64,000 nt of DNA, from positions 1-64,000 of the forward strand of contig QZCP01000186.1 in assembly GCA_003956705.1 (NCBI GenBank). The letters run 5' to 3'. Position numbers and translations under genes: made by a program. The stretch's first letter is position 1. Every line of letters begins with the position of its first letter. Source of the stretch: Brevipalpus yothersi. Lineage: Eukaryota > Arthropoda > Arachnida > Trombidiformes > Tenuipalpidae. The notes under the pieces are model-generated. The model was given only the letters and a program-made list of their open reading frames with translations. It did no database searches and had not been told where the DNA came from. Below, one piece after another: positions 1 to 9,539 of this stretch.

Positions 1-452
1 TATTACTCTATAAACTCGTCAAAACAGTCTGAATTTTGTAACTATCTTATCAATGCTAAGATTGTGTAGATTTTCTGTTTACAATCAGAATGAACGAGGG
101 ACTCTGGTAAAACACCGTTATTTGAGCATATCATTGCAGATCTCTTTTCTTCGTAGGGTCATCTTCTCACTCATGGAGTCCTCTTGATTGAACACTTTCA
201 ATTCCTTTACTCCACCCAATTTCAAAATGCTCAGATAGAACGCAAATCCTGGGCTGTATTAAGCTGGTATATGACAAGCAGATCTTTTCGTCTTTTCAAT
301 CAAGAGAGTCTATTTGCTTTAATTGATTCTCTAATGCTCTGAAAAGCTTTTTCTCTGCATATATCAATTGAATTTTTGTTGGACAATCGGTTCATTTTGT
401 TGTGGTCTCGAATTAATTGGTTAGCTGAACCGGAGAAAATTAATTAGACCAA

Positions 453-456
<4 letters not shown>

Positions 457-522
<66 letters not shown>
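457..522. repeat. (GA)n microsatellite
   Basis: An uninterrupted run of GA dinucleotides. Reading frames across it are spurious Ser-Leu repeats. Confidence 0.97.
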
Positions 523-525
<3 letters not shown>

Positions 526-649
526 AATCTCGAAATCATTTTTTTCGGAGAAATTTTCATCCGGGCTGAAAATATTTGACAGAAAATTAGGAGAAAAAGA
601 ATGTTGAAAATCAAAATCAATATTTCTACATTTGTAGTCAAATGAGTTT

Positions 650-878
650 CGGGCTTGACTCAATTCCTTGAGTAACATAATACACAAGCCATATGGATAA
701 CTGTGGTTTGAAAAGTTTTAGAAGCTATTCGAGAGACTTAAAATTTTGTTCAATGTAGGATAAATGCCTAGTCTCATTCAAAACGATTCTCATACATGCA
801 TTTCAAAACTATGAGGAACGCATTTGGAAGACAATTTTCTTCACGATAGAAAGATCTTTCCTTAACTCTATTTAAACC
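650..878 (+). promoter_or_regulatory. conserved 5' leader of the protease family (copy 1)
   Basis: About 220 bp directly upstream of the protease start recurs upstream of the other copies (about 8440-8655, 38390-38612, 41320-41534, 44560-44773). Shared blocks are a TTGAGTAACATAATA-like box, a CCATATGG/CCGTATGG box, and AAGATCTTTnCTnAACTC shortly before the ATG. Reading frame is not kept between copies, so this is non-coding DNA: 5' UTR and/or promoter. Whether it contains a spliced leader exon cannot be told from sequence. Confidence 0.6.
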
Positions 879-1754
879 ATGTATTCTTGTGGATTTCTTT
901 TGAACACGCTCCTGGTTCAACTCACTGTTTTTGATTTCGTGCACTCGAGTACCCTCTCAAGCTTGGTCAAACCGAACCGTTCTCATATCATGGATGGAGA
1001 ATTGACCAGTATCAAAAAGGTTCCTTATCAGGTGCTACTGATAGAAAAATCTCTCAAAACTAATAAGAACAGCGTACATTGTGGAGGTTCTATTCTTACT
1101 CCTCGTCTTATTCTAACAGCTGCTCATTGTGTTGCTTATTGGGAAAAACCTTTATCTTACTTGAAAGTAGCAATCGGGTCTGGTAGTCTTCATGAATTAT
1201 TTAGGGACCCAAGCAAACAATACAGCGTGGATACTGTAATCATTTTTCCAGACTATCACACAAATGGAATGATAGCTCTTCGAGACTTCGCCATTCTTTC
1301 CCTGGTGAAGCCTCTTAACATGAACCAGCCTGGTTATAGAGCCCAACCGGTGTCACTGGCTGATAAATCTTATGCTGGTAAGAATGCTATCGCAAGCGGA
1401 TTTGGGCAGATGCCTGAATCACCAGAATTTCTCAGATCAGTTGATATGCCAATCGTTACTAATGACCAGTGCAAGAAAGAATTTGATAAATTCAAAATTA
1501 AAAAGTACATCATAGATCATTCGATGCTTTGTGCGGGTAGTATTGAGAATAACAAAGATGTTTCACCAGGCGATTCTGGAGGACCTTTAGTTGTTAAAGA
1601 GAATGGCCGATTTGTGCAAGTCGGAGTGGCATCTTGGGGTCGTCTTGCTACCAAAGATCCTGATTTACCTGCCTTCCCTGTAGCTTATGGCGTTTTTGGT
1701 AATATTTCATATGTTCGTGGCTGGATTGAATCTATAATCAAATCATCCGAATAA
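879..1754 (+). CDS. secreted trypsin-like serine protease (S1 family)
   Basis: A 291-residue, single-exon S1 protease. A hydrophobic N-terminus (about 1-24) looks like a signal peptide. A short propeptide is followed by the predicted mature start at Ile37 (IMDGE in place of IVGG). Catalytic residues are His83 (TAAHC), Asp136 (RDFAIL) and Ser233 (GDSGGP). Asp227 occupies the chymotrypsin-189 position, predicting cleavage after Lys/Arg. The disulfides equivalent to 42-58 and 168-182 are present; 191-220 is missing. The residue before Ile37 is His rather than Arg/Lys, so activation by a trypsin-like enzyme is not obvious. The ATG at 879 is chosen because it aligns with the starts of the paralogues and precedes the signal peptide. 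Role inferred: extracellular digestion or host-protein cleavage. Confidence 0.92.
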   Translation: MYSCGFLLNTLLVQLTVFDFVHSSTLSSLVKPNRSHIMDGELTSIKKVPYQVLLIEKSLKTNKNSVHCGGSILTPRLILTAAHCVAYWEKPLSYLKVAIGSGSLHELFRDPSKQYSVDTVIIFPDYHTNGMIALRDFAILSLVKPLNMNQPGYRAQPVSLADKSYAGKNAIASGFGQMPESPEFLRSVDMPIVTNDQCKKEFDKFKIKKYIIDHSMLCAGSIENNKDVSPGDSGGPLVVKENGRFVQVGVASWGRLATKDPDLPAFPVAYGVFGNISYVRGWIESIIKSSE

Positions 1755-2089
1755 TCTTAGAAAGCCTGTGAATGAAGGCTATAAAAGATCTGGTCAAAAT
1801 GATCCATACATTTCATCGGGCGAGGTCATTTTGATATATTTTATTGATGCTAGAATTTTCTACAAACAGATCAAATATTTGAGATGGAATGATATCATAT
1901 ATGAGATGTTGATTTTCTATACCAGCTTGCCACTAGTTCCTAATGTAAGAAAATTAATTTTCTTCGGCCTCTGATATCAACATGTTCATCTTCAAAGTTT
2001 GTGTACTAGGGAAATGTCCATTGAAATGCTAGGCTGAAATGAAGCTCTAAGGATATCTTGCTATTCTCAGGCAATCTACGAGTACATGA

Positions 2090-2203
2090 AAAGTATGAAG
2101 GATCATTGTTATTAGAAATAAGAGTAATTGGTTTATCCGTACCAATAAACTGAATGATCTTCAAAGGCTTTGCCAAAGAGAAGATTGCAAAATCAGCAAA
2201 CAA
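2090..2203 (-). pseudogene. inverted protease gene fragment
   Basis: The minus strand encodes FADFAIFSLAKPL followed by residues like those around the catalytic Asp of the neighbouring proteases. It lies head-to-head with a plus-strand fragment of the same region starting at 2267. Only this short segment is recognisable. Confidence 0.65.
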
Positions 2204-2266
2204 TATTCAGTACAAGATGTAACCATTTGTCCTAATTCTTAAGAAAATCATGAGATTCCTTCCGCA

Positions 2267-2459
2267 GATTTTGCAATCTTTTCCTTAGCAAAGCCTCTGG
2301 ACATGAATCAGTGGAGTTATAAAGCACAACCAGTGTCACTAGCGGAGATATCTTATGCGGGTAAAAATGCTATCGCAAGTGGATTTGGTGCAATGCTTGA
2401 AAAACCAAAATATTCGAGATCAATTGAAATACCAATCGTTACTAAGGATCAATGCTAGT
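2267..2459 (+). pseudogene. protease pseudogene, middle part, cut by a transposon block
   Basis: The frame reads DFAIFSLAKPLDMNQ and continues through the region equivalent to SLADKSYAGKNAIASGFG to IPIVTKDQC, then stops at 2457-2459. It corresponds to residues of about 136-198 in the intact copy at 879-1754. Its missing 3' part appears near 7285-7400, after the MULE block, so one damaged protease copy was split by insertion. Confidence 0.8.
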
Positions 2460-3200
2460 GTCAAGTAGAGTCAGATCACTCTAGAACTTTAGGACGTGTT
2501 CAGTCGCGCAACCGAATACTATGAGTCTTGACTCCGCAGAGTCTCCAGGTTCGTATTGCGGATCCCAAAGAATCACTTAACTTGTAAAGGTATTTCACTC
2601 TTTACGCTCACCAGTTAAGATGAACGGTCTTAACTCCGATCTCAAGCTTGTTCCTAGAGGAGCAACTGAGAGTTTCTGTATCTCACAGAAGTATCAATAA
2701 TTTCTCAGTGGAAATTATTGATGTCAAATAAACACTGAGTTAAAGTACGCAGCAATAACTTCTCACACTTCACACTGATGGATATTTCCTTGAGGAAGAT
2801 ATCCAGAAGTCACTTTGGCTTTTCACGCGATTAAGTCGGATTCAATAGTGATCACACAGCACTAGCTCTCACACTTAATTCCAACGCGAAAACGTTCAGC
2901 TACTTTCACACTCTTAGTCACACTAAATAGGTATACACACTTCAATTTAGGCTAAATAATGTTTAAGTCAGCTGCATAGAATCATATCCAAAAGTGCACT
3001 TAAGACAGCTAGTCTGTCATTGACTTATATATGGAGTCTTAATCACCTAAAGGTGAGAAAGTCAAAAAGATAGAGTTTTGCTGGACCAATGAATGGTCTT
3101 CAGTCTTACAAAAGAGCAATGCATCGATAAGCGAACTACTGTAAGCTTATCGATGGTTAAATACAAAGATACATAAGGAAAAGGGGAGAAGAAGTGCTAT
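2460..3200. other. non-coding block left of the MULE element
   Basis: No supported ORF. It lies between the broken protease fragment and the inverted repeat at 3211, and is probably part of the inserted material. Its outer end (GTGTCAAGTAGAGTCAGATC) loosely resembles the sequence at 3194 and the reverse complement near 7235, but no clean target duplication is visible. Confidence 0.4.
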
Positions 3201-4398
3201 CAGATCGAGTCACTAGAGTGGACAGAAGGCTGAATCTTGAGAAGCTGCTGAGCTTTTAAGCATGCTCAGCACTGAAGGAGGAGCATGTTATGAGGCGCGA
3301 AATAAATGTAAACAGGTTAGCCAGGTGTTTTTGCTCGAGGGAGAATGAATTCTAATTCGACTGTGTTGAACTTCTGTGACCAGTGTCAGAAGAACTTTTC
3401 AAAAAAGGCCAACTTAGTCCAGCATTGCCAACGGATTCATGGATTCGCTAAAAGCCATCAGCTGGTTCTCTGTGCTTTGTGTCGGTGTGAAGTTGAGAAG
3501 AAACTTTTCGTTGAACATTGCTCTGTCGACCATGATCTAGTGATCAATTTTCAAAAATTATCATTCGATAGTTCTCAAGGTAATTTCCAAAGTTATTATC
3601 ACTGTCCTCATCTGATAGCGGAACATTCCTTTCTAGATTTCAAGAATTGGAAAGAGAAAATTGAAGAAGAGACCTGTGCTTACTTCACGCCTGCATTTGG
3701 TAAAAAACATAGTGAAAATGGAATACACTCAAATCTTCATCTGTAATCGTTCCGGTCAATTTCGATCAAAGAGCGAGGGATTAAGGAAAATTAGATCACA
3801 AGGGAGTCGAAAGTCTGGTGAATATTGTCCTGCAAGAATCGAAGTTTCAGTGCATAGTGGAGATCATCATTCCATCGATTTTTGTTCTTCACATATCGGA
3901 CATGAAAATGAGCCGCAGCATCTCGATTTACCAAAAAAAGAAAGAGAAAAATTGAAGAAGAGATTAGAAGAAGGTGTGAGTTGGAGGCGGATTCTAGGGG
4001 ATATCAGAAATAAGATGGACAATGATAATCTGAAGCCAATTGCCTTCGTGGTTGACAAGCATCTGAGGAATATCTGCCAAGAGCTCACCATTGATAATGC
4101 AAATCGAAGTCACAGTAATGATCTGGTGAGTGTGGATTCATGGGTTGCTACTAAAAAGAGCGAAAATCCATACATAGTGCTCTATTTCAAGAACCAGGGT
4201 GAGAAAGATCCAGATCAGCTGCTGAAAGATGAGGATTTCATGTTGGTGATCATGACCCCCAATCAGCAGAAAATGTTGGAAAAATTTGGTAAAAAGTGCG
4301 TTACTATTGATTCAACTCATGGTGTCAATAATTACTCCATTCTACTGACGACAATCATGGTTCTGGATGAAGAAGGGTAAGTTGAAAGAAAATTCTCT

Positions 4399-4420
4399 GT
4401 GATGGGGTTGTGATGGGGTT
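4399..4420 (+). repeat. 11-bp dimer in MULE intron 1
   Basis: Two perfect adjacent copies of GTGATGGGGTT inside the 57-bp intron. The same dimer, inverted, occurs at 4921-4942, 5788-5809 and 6535-6556. Confidence 0.97.
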
Positions 4421-4920
4421 TTCTTTCTTTCAGACATGGATACCCAGCAGCCTTTTGCTATTCACAGCGATCAGATTGTGTAGCAATGTCTATATTTTTC
4501 CGCAAGATTAGAGAGAAAATTGTGGACTTTTCAACGAAAATTTTTATGTCTGATGATGCCGCATCATATTATAATGCGTTTTCTCTGGTCTTCGGGAAAG
4601 TTGAACATCGTTTGCTTTGCTCTTGGCATGTGAAGAACTCTTGGCTGAAAAATTGGCGCAAAATCAAGAATGAAGAGTTCAGAGATCAGATGAGAGAGAG
4701 ATTGAAGATGATCTACGATGAGCTGAATGTAGCTGCTTTCGAGATCGGACTCGATTCATTCATCGGAGATCTAGCTAATGAGCCTTCAGCAAAAGATTTC
4801 CATGAATATTTCTTGCGATTTTACTCAAGGAGAAGGGAGGCATGGGCACTTTGCTATCGAAAAGGATTGCATGTGAATACCAACATGCATCTCGAGAATA
4901 TGCATCGGTGAGTATTTGAC

Positions 4921-4942
4921 AACCCCATCACAACCCCATCAC
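4921..4942 (+). repeat. 11-bp dimer in MULE intron 2
   Basis: Two perfect adjacent copies of AACCCCATCAC, the reverse complement of the intron 1 unit, in the 68-bp intron. Confidence 0.97.
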
Positions 4943-5787
4943 AGACGATAATGAGCTTTTTCGTACTTTCAACAGTCAATTGAAGCATATTTACATGGAT
5001 GGAAAGAAAGTTAAGCGGCTCGATAAATCTATTCAATCTCTGATGGATATGCTGCGAGATTATGCTCATAGGAGAGTGATTAAGATCCGTAAAGGATATA
5101 GAAGCAGTAAACTTTTTGCAATCAATCAAAGTCATGATCGCAGTTTGAAGATAAATCAGCCTCTGATCGAATGTTCAGACGAAGAAGGAAAGTTTTGGTG
5201 CATTCAATCAACCACCACTGGTACCGATATATATGAAATAAGAGAAGGAGATGCAAATTGTCAGTGTCAGCTGAGATGCAAAGCCTGTAATATTTGTCTT
5301 CACTCTATGACCTGCTCATGTCCTGATTATTTTGGGGGGAATCTATGCAGGCACCTCCATTATTGAAAGAAATCGATGCAGGATGAGAGTCCACAAGGAG
5401 GCTCCTCACGAGATCATGATGAAGAATCTGAATTGAGTGTCATCACTCCCAGTGACAGAGATGAGGATGTGAGAGATGCTGTTGACGATATTAATGTGAT
5501 AACTCAAAATTCTTCACTTTCTACTGAAAAACGAGAGCTCGTGGACATGATAGCTGCCAAAATTCATTCCATGAAGTCATCCGAAGATGTCAGGATGGTT
5601 CGAGAGTCATTCGAGAATCTCTTTGAGGAAAATCTTCCAAGCTCTCAGGAATTCATTCCATCAGGAGGAAATTCTCTTAAAAGAAAAATTGAGAAACAGA
5701 AAAGATTCTATTCAATCAAAAAAATTAGAAAATCATCATCTCAAGGCAGTGCAAGGCGATCCCAGAATCTTTCATTGAACTTTTTAA

Positions 5788-5809
5788 AACCCCATCACAA
5801 CCCCATCAC
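5788..5809 (+). repeat. 11-bp dimer near the end of the MULE transposase reading frame
   Basis: Two perfect adjacent copies of AACCCCATCAC. It lies in the open tail of the transposase frame; it could also be intronic, but no convincing splice pair was found. Confidence 0.95.
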
Positions 5810-5983
5810 AACTCGAATCGAGCTTGCGGATGATTCTTGAGCTTTGAGTTGACTTTTTTTGAATAAAAACAGTTTTTCATTAATGAAAGCATTCATAGAG
5901 CATTTCAGTTTATTAAAAAAAGTAGAAAAGAGCCGCAATTGAGGTAGAAAATCCAGTGAAAAAGGTAAAAAATGAGATCAAAA

Positions 5984-7029
5984 TTATCCTCTTCTATTTG
6001 ATGGAGGAGGAACATATGGGAAAACTTTTCGTGAACAATTTTCACCACAGGTGGAAGAATCACATGAAACTGGGTGATTTGGTGATCCAGGAGCCATACA
6101 ATAAAGCCGTTCGTGGCGAGTACAATTGTCACGAGTTGAGCAAATTTTCCCACAGAAGCGGCATTTCATCTGTGGATCTTTTCCTCTTTTCAACCTTCTC
6201 TTCTTTTCGGCATCCGTTTCTCCTTCTTCCTCTGAGAAATTTAGTTGGTTGGAGCCTTTCATGGTGAATCCCCAGCCTTTGACCTTCAAATCTGGACAAT
6301 TGATCTCGGACATCTCCAATAAATTTCCCCGGAAAAAAACTTCGGTGGCAAGAACTTTAGCATTTTTCGATTTTCGATAAGTCCACTGCTGTCCACCTAG
6401 AGCAGCTACATCATAATAGTTGCCATCATCATTTTTCGCCATGTTCCCTGCCTGTTGTTTGGAGGAGAAACAAAAGATAAAATCAATTTAGGTGAAATTA
6501 AGCGGAAAAAATTGATCATTTTCGCTCCCAAAAAAACCCCATCACAACCCCATCACAACTCAGAACTCACTTTTTTTTGGTTTTTTCATCGCTTTCATCA
6601 GCTCCATATCCTTCCCAGACCTTTTCTGCCCTTTATTGTTCTTCGATTTTTCCTAGAATTGAGTAAAAAAGTGGAATTAATATCAAAAATTCAAATTTTT
6701 CAAGATATGGTTACCTTTCCTGCGTCCACGTTCTCCTCATTGTGTTCCTCATCTTCATTCTCTTCATTATCATCATCACCATCTTCTTCATCTTCTTCAC
6801 CTTCTTCATCTTCTTCTTCATCTTCTTCATCTTCTTCATCTTCATCACTGCCCTCATCACCACCATTACCATCATTACCACCATCACCACCATGACCACA
6901 ATCACCATCACCATCACCATCACTATCACTTTCACCAGTCGATTCCTGAATATCTTCCCAATTCTCACTTTCAAGATCACTGGGATGATTGCTGATCTCC
7001 TCTTCACGTTCTATAATAAGTTGAGACAT
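5984..7029 (-). CDS. acidic C2H2-type zinc finger protein carried by the MULE element
   Basis: Three exons on the minus strand: 7029-6715, 6652-6571, 6447-5984; both introns are GT-AG and keep the frame, giving 286 residues. The N-terminal 105 residues end in a long Asp/Glu/Gly run, encoded by the GAn-rich tract at 6770-6930. Exon 2 is Lys-rich. The C-terminal half has a CxxC...HxxxxxC finger (CRFCGKICSTRDNCTRHERL) followed by further Cys residues. It is convergent with the transposase gene and inside the same inverted repeats, so it is probably an accessory protein of the element. A related protein is encoded at 14636-15293. Function unknown. Gene model by eye; acceptor at 6448 preferred over 6452 because only that one avoids a stop. 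Confidence 0.65.
6535..6556 (+). repeat. 11-bp dimer in an intron of the convergent C2H2 gene
   Basis: Two perfect adjacent copies of AACCCCATCAC. In the sense of the minus-strand gene this is GTGATGGGGTT twice, close to the 5' splice site. Confidence 0.97.
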
Positions 7030-7284
7030 GATTAATATAAATAATTAAGTGAATTATGGCACACAGAAAGAATCAAAAAAACGTTTTGAGAGTTAGAAAA
7101 CTTAACACATTTAAAGCGCAAATAAATAAACTCAGATACGCATGATCTTGCACAGAGGCTTCTCAGGATTCAGCCTTCTGTCTAGAGTGGCGAGAGATGA
7201 TAATCAGGACAGAGAAGGGTAGATTCTGATGCTATCGTAACACTAGAAAGCGTAGGATATGGTCGAAAACTCAGAGTCGACAAT

Positions 7285-7420
7285 AAAAGGTCTTGAGAAT
7301 AACAAAGATTTCACACAAATGATACTGGAGGACCTTCAGTTGTGGAAGAGAATGGCCGATTTTTGCAAGTTGAAGTGGGTTCTTGGGGTATGCTTGGGCC
7401 TAAGAATCCTGATGAATCTT
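7285..7420 (+). pseudogene. protease pseudogene, 3' part resuming after the MULE block
   Basis: Nucleotide similarity to the intact proteases resumes at TTGAGAATAACAAAGAT and continues through the GGAGGACCT (Gly-Gly-Pro) and GAGAATGGCCGATTT segments, but frame is lost around the active-site Ser. It matches the part missing from the fragment ending at 2459. Confidence 0.75.
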
Positions 7421-7667
7421 TCTTCCTCGTTGTTCATGGGATTCTCGCTGATTCCCATTTGCTCGTCCTTGGCATACAGTCGATTATGCATTAATCAGAA
7501 TGATTCTCGAGTTTTGAAGGTGGATTTTATCAATCGATTTTCTTTCTCTATTTCAGAGCTGAGTTTATGGCACTGTTTTATCTCCTCAAGATGATTCTAT
7601 AGGCAAATTGTTTCCTCCTTCGTTTCGATCTATCTTTGTACATATGATGTTTGTTTGAGCTAACACG

Positions 7668-7995
7668 ATACCTGAGGTCAGTTGAGATACCAATCGTTAC
7701 TAATGATCAGTGCAAGGAAGCATTCGATAAGTTTAAGGTGGGCAAGCGCACCATAGATAATACGATACTTTTCACGGGTAGCCTTGAAAATAATAAAGAT
7801 GTAGCACGAGGTGATTCTGGAGGAGCTTTGGTTGTCAAAGAGAATGGCCAATTTGTCCAAATTGGACTCGTCACTGGAGGTCTACCCAAAGACAAATATC
7901 CCGATCTACCTCCCTTCGAGGGAGCTTATGGAATATTTTCTAATATTTCATATGCTCGTCTCTGGATGGAGGAAATCATCAAATCATCAGGATAA
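7668..7995 (+). pseudogene. 5'-truncated trypsin-like protease copy
   Basis: About 108 open residues, starting at LRSVEIPIVTNDQC and ending in the usual C-terminus (ARLWMEEIIKSSG). It has the Ser motif (GDSGGA) and the Asp of the S1 pocket, but lacks signal peptide, His and Asp of the triad. The usual LCAG Cys is changed (LFTG). A sister fragment is at 40690-40865, and both share their 3' flank, so the block was duplicated along with its surroundings. Confidence 0.85.
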
Positions 7996-8655
7996 TCACC
8001 AAGGTTTTGCAAGTGAAATTGCATCAATTGATTTTCTCTTTATATTTAGATATTGAGTTTTTGATGCTGTTCAGCATGATTTTGAAAATGAACTTTGTAA
8101 TTTTGCTATCACATATATGGTTCTGTTTTGGATTTTCTCTCAGAAAAAAGAGAAGAAAGAGAATGAATACAGTCTTTTCATGCAAATTGCACAATCTCAG
8201 TATAGGATCAATGATCTAGATATTCAACCCAGAAGTGCTCAGAATTTGGGATTTTCCCTCTGCAAGTCTTTCCAGCTGTAGAGAAAATAATCCGGAAATA
8301 TTCAAAGAGAACAGTAGAATCCTGGAGAGGCAATTCTCCCGGGAGGATTTTTGCTGCTCTTCAAAAAACTAGAAAGAGTCAAGAACGATGTTGCAAATCA
8401 AAACAAGCACTCTCAGTAGATTGGTTTCAATCTTAGCCCAATTCTTCCAGTAACATAATATTCGAGCCATATGGGTATCTATGGTTGAAAAATTCTAGAA
8501 GCTATTCGAGAGACTTGAAATTTTGCTCTATGCTGGATGAATGTGTAGTCGTATTCGGAGCATTTTTCATTCGTATATCTCAAAAACCTGAAAAATGCTT
8601 TTGGAGGACATTTTTCTTTCAAGATAAGAAGATCTTTACTAACTCTACCCCAATC

Positions 8656-9519
8656 ATGTATTCCTGTGGATTTCTTGTGAAAATGGTCCTGATTCAATTC
8701 ACTGTTCAATCAAATACCCTCTCAAGACACGTGAAACCAAACCCTTCTCATATCATGGATGGAGAATTGACCAGTATCACGGATGTTCCTTATCAGGTAC
8801 AGGTGATAGAGAGATCTGTCAAAACTAATAAGAGCCAACTATACTGTGGAGGCTCTATTCTAAATCCTCGACTTATTTTAACAGCTGCTCATTGTGTTGC
8901 TTATTGGGAAAAACCTCTATCCTACATGAAAGTAGCCATTGGATCTGGTAGTCTTTTTCAAATATTGAAGAACTCAAGCAAACAATACAGTGTGGATACC
9001 GTGGCTATTTTTCCAGAATATCATACAAATGGACTGGTAGCTTTTGGAGACTTTGCGATTCTTTCCCTTGTGAAGCCACTGGAAATGAATCAGCCAGGTT
9101 ATAAAGCCCAACCAGTGTCACTAGCTGGAAGATCTTATGCTGGTAAAAATGCTATCGTTGGCGGATTCGGGATGATGCCTGAACGAGCATTGTTTCTCAG
9201 ATCAGTTGAGATGCCGATCGTTACTAATGACGAGTGCAAGAAAGAATTTGATAAGCTCAGAGTTAAAGAGCTCATCATTGATAATTCGATACTCTGTGCA
9301 GGTAGTACTGAGAACAATAAAGATGTCAGACCAGGTGATTCTGGAGGAGCTTTGGTTGTCAAAGAGAATGGCCGATTTGTGCAAGTCGGAGTGGTATCTT
9401 GGGGCCGCCTTGCTACCAAAGATCCTGATTTACCTCGTTTTTCCGCAGCTTATAGTGTTTTCGCTAATATTTCATACGCTCGTGGTTGGATTGAGTCAAT
9501 TATCAAATCATCCAAATAA
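8656..9519 (+). CDS. secreted trypsin-like serine protease (S1 family)
   Basis: A 287-residue, single-exon paralogue of the gene at 879. The reading frame is open further upstream (to 8485), but the ATG at 8656 aligns with the family start (MYSCGF) and the upstream part is the shared non-coding leader. Hydrophobic N-terminus; predicted mature start Ile33 (IMDGE) after His. Triad His79, Asp132, Ser229; pocket Asp223 (chymotrypsin 189), so cleavage after Lys/Arg is expected. The motif is GDSGGA rather than GDSGGP, shared with the fragments at 7668 and 38613. Cys191-Cys220 pair absent. Its 3' flank resembles that of other copies. Confidence 0.92.
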   Translation: MYSCGFLVKMVLIQFTVQSNTLSRHVKPNPSHIMDGELTSITDVPYQVQVIERSVKTNKSQLYCGGSILNPRLILTAAHCVAYWEKPLSYMKVAIGSGSLFQILKNSSKQYSVDTVAIFPEYHTNGLVAFGDFAILSLVKPLEMNQPGYKAQPVSLAGRSYAGKNAIVGGFGMMPERALFLRSVEMPIVTNDECKKEFDKLRVKELIIDNSILCAGSTENNKDVRPGDSGGALVVKENGRFVQVGVVSWGRLATKDPDLPRFSAAYSVFANISYARGWIESIIKSSK

Positions 9520-9539
9520 TCCCAGCAAGCCTGAGAAAT

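Larger units (their letters stand above)
3345..5840 (+). pseudogene. MULE transposase with C2H2 and SWIM zinc fingers, spliced, damaged
   Basis: Exons as read: 3345-4376, 4434-4907, 4976-5840; introns 4377-4433 and 4908-4975 have GT-AG ends and restore the frame. The N-terminus has a C2H2 finger (CDQCQKNFSKKANLVQHCQR, about residues 11-33) and a second CxxC...H...H motif. A frame change is needed near 3700-3715, at an A-run, to enter the transposase core. That core has VTIDSTHG and FMSDDAASYYNAF, the first two catalytic Asp motifs of the MULE family, then CSWHVKNSW. A SWIM finger (CSCPDYFGGNLCRH) ends at an in-frame TGA (5364-5366), after which the same frame runs on to 5838 as an acidic/basic tail. 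It would move the element. The frameshift and nonsense codon suggest a dead copy, although sequence error at the A-run is possible. Confidence 0.85.
3200..7200. mobile_element. MULE-type DNA transposon with two convergent genes
   Basis: Two inverted copies of GACAGAAGGCTGAATCnTGA (left about 3211-3246, right about 7158-7190) flank a MULE/SWIM transposase gene on the plus strand and a spliced C2H2 gene on the minus strand. The inverted repeats are about 35 bp with a few differences, and the exact ends and target duplication are not certain. The insertion splits a protease pseudogene (2267-2459 and 7285-7400). Confidence 0.65.

Noticed and set aside
421..687. Minus-strand ORFs with long Ser-Leu runs
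   Set aside because: They translate the GA microsatellite and have no other features.
6742..7035. Plus-strand ORF rich in Ile/Thr/Phe
   Set aside because: Antisense of the acidic-repeat exon of the C2H2 gene; low-complexity shadow.
8485..8655. N-terminal extension of the protease ORF
   Set aside because: The frame is open by chance; the same DNA in sister copies is interrupted, and the signal peptide begins at 8656.
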